DNA of 6,243 nucleotides from Candidatus Woesearchaeota archaeon (GTDB lineage: Archaea; Nanobdellota; Nanobdellia; Woesearchaeales; GW2011-AR9): the NCBI GenBank assembly GCA_016213985.1, contig JACRPJ010000083.1, positions 1 through 6,243 of the forward strand, written 5' to 3'. Made by a program: the position numbers and the translations under genes. Within the stretch, counting starts at the first letter, position 1. The number at the start of each line of letters is the position of its first letter. This document shows positions 5,669-6,243 of the stretch, in pieces. The notes under the pieces are model-generated. The model was not told where the DNA came from and did not search any database. It saw only the letters and a list, made by a program, of their open reading frames with translations.

Positions 5669-6243
5669 ATGATTCCAAACTATAGTAAAGACAATTTAGT
5701 CAATTTGATGAGCTCAATACTGTTGGGTTTTGGGAGTAAGAGTAAGTACAATGACCTCTCAGAATTAACTGCAGAAATTAAAGCAGCGAAGAATGTGGTT
5801 CTACTGCTTATAGACGGAATGGGAACAGATAATCTCCCGAAATTAAAGAAGGCAAACAAAAATAGTTTCATAGCTGAATACTATCACCAGAACTTAACCT
5901 CAGTTTTTCCTGCTACCACCACTGCAGCAATTACCACCCTGCAAACTGGCCAAGCTCCCCAGGAGCATGGATTGATTGCCTGGTACATGTATTTAGATGA
6001 GTTTAAAGAGGTTGTTTCCATACTGCCATTCATAAACAGAGAGAAGCAGGAATTGGACAGAAAAATAAAATTTTCTTATCCTAAAACCATCTATGATAAC
6101 CTCAAGGCAGAAACACATGTAATTTTTAAAAAAAGCTTTCTGAAGAGCCCATATAACGAATACCTTTCGGGGAGATCAAAACAATGGGGAATAAACAACT
6201 TTAGGGGCTTACTACGCAAAATTAAATTAGCGATTGAGTCCAG
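5669..6243 (+). CDS. Alkaline-phosphatase-superfamily protein, type I phosphodiesterase/nucleotide pyrophosphatase-like (N-terminal 191 residues)
   Basis: The frame is open from 5669 to the right edge (191 codons plus two bases). The N-terminus contains NLVNLMSSILLGFG, and residues 43-52 read VVLLLIDGMG, the first metal-binding strand of the alkaline phosphatase superfamily with Asp49 as the likely ligand. FPATTTAA (80-87) follows, then TGQAPQEHGL (93-102), the family's conserved nucleophile region; the nucleophile is probably one of Thr83-85. The other metal ligands normally lie further on and are outside the window. Relatives hydrolyse phosphodiester or pyrophosphate bonds, but substrate cannot be predicted. 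No signal peptide is evident, so a cytosolic enzyme is likely. An in-frame TAA at 5633 limits the start; GTG at 5666 is an alternative one codon up. The gene diverges from cdc48 across about 209 bases. Confidence 0.88.
   Translation, partial: MIPNYSKDNLVNLMSSILLGFGSKSKYNDLSELTAEIKAAKNVVLLLIDGMGTDNLPKLKKANKNSFIAEYYHQNLTSVFPATTTAAITTLQTGQAPQEHGLIAWYMYLDEFKEVVSILPFINREKQELDRKIKFSYPKTIYDNLKAETHVIFKKSFLKSPYNEYLSGRSKQWGINNFRGLLRKIKLAIES

Noticed and set aside
5666..5672. C-box-like GTGATGA suggesting a C/D box guide RNA
   Set aside because: It coincides with the start codon region of the phosphodiesterase-like gene, and I found no properly spaced D, C' and D' boxes.

Overview
The window looks like a piece of an archaeal chromosome. 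The main evidence is a full CDC48/VCP-type double AAA+ ATPase of archaeal type, together with A/T-rich TATA elements about 25-30 bases before the likely transcription starts and short or absent leaders. The neighbouring secreted protein mixes a MopE-type metal-binding motif with cysteine-rich modules. From memory that mix is common in DPANN-like archaea and in some Deltaproteobacteria. I therefore favour a DPANN-like or other uncultivated archaeon, but the sequence alone does not fix the lineage.

Layout, left to right. (1) Positions 1-2327, minus strand: one large exported cysteine-rich protein gene. It has a weak Tat-like or lipoprotein-like signal region, three acidic 29-residue repeats, a central domain I do not recognise, a MopE-type motif, and then many cysteine modules. 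Its reading frame breaks near 576-587. Coding continues in the next frame to the left edge of the window, so the true C-terminus is outside. (2) Positions 2328-2414: a short intergenic gap with the promoter and ribosome binding site of gene 1, and a perfect 10-bp inverted repeat that includes the end of the next gene. (3) Positions 2415-5459, minus strand: a 1014-residue CDC48 ATPase. Both ATPase sites are intact. About 190 extra residues, mostly predicted coiled coil, sit in the small (lid) subdomain of D1. A shorter basic insertion of about 45 residues sits at the equivalent place in D2. (4) Positions 5460-5668: a divergent intergenic region with back-to-back TATA-like elements and a TGTGGT-N7-ACCACA inverted repeat beside the cdc48 promoter. 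(5) Positions 5669-6243, plus strand: the N-terminal 191 residues of an alkaline-phosphatase-superfamily (type I phosphodiesterase/nucleotide pyrophosphatase-like) enzyme, cut by the right edge.

The genes do not form an obvious pathway. The two minus-strand genes lie in tandem, but gene 1 appears to have its own promoter, so a functional link between the ATPase and the surface protein is not shown. The most unusual feature is the pair of lid insertions in the CDC48 protein. The D1 insertion is analogous in position and predicted form to the coiled-coil M-domain of ClpB/Hsp104, although nothing here shows a shared origin.
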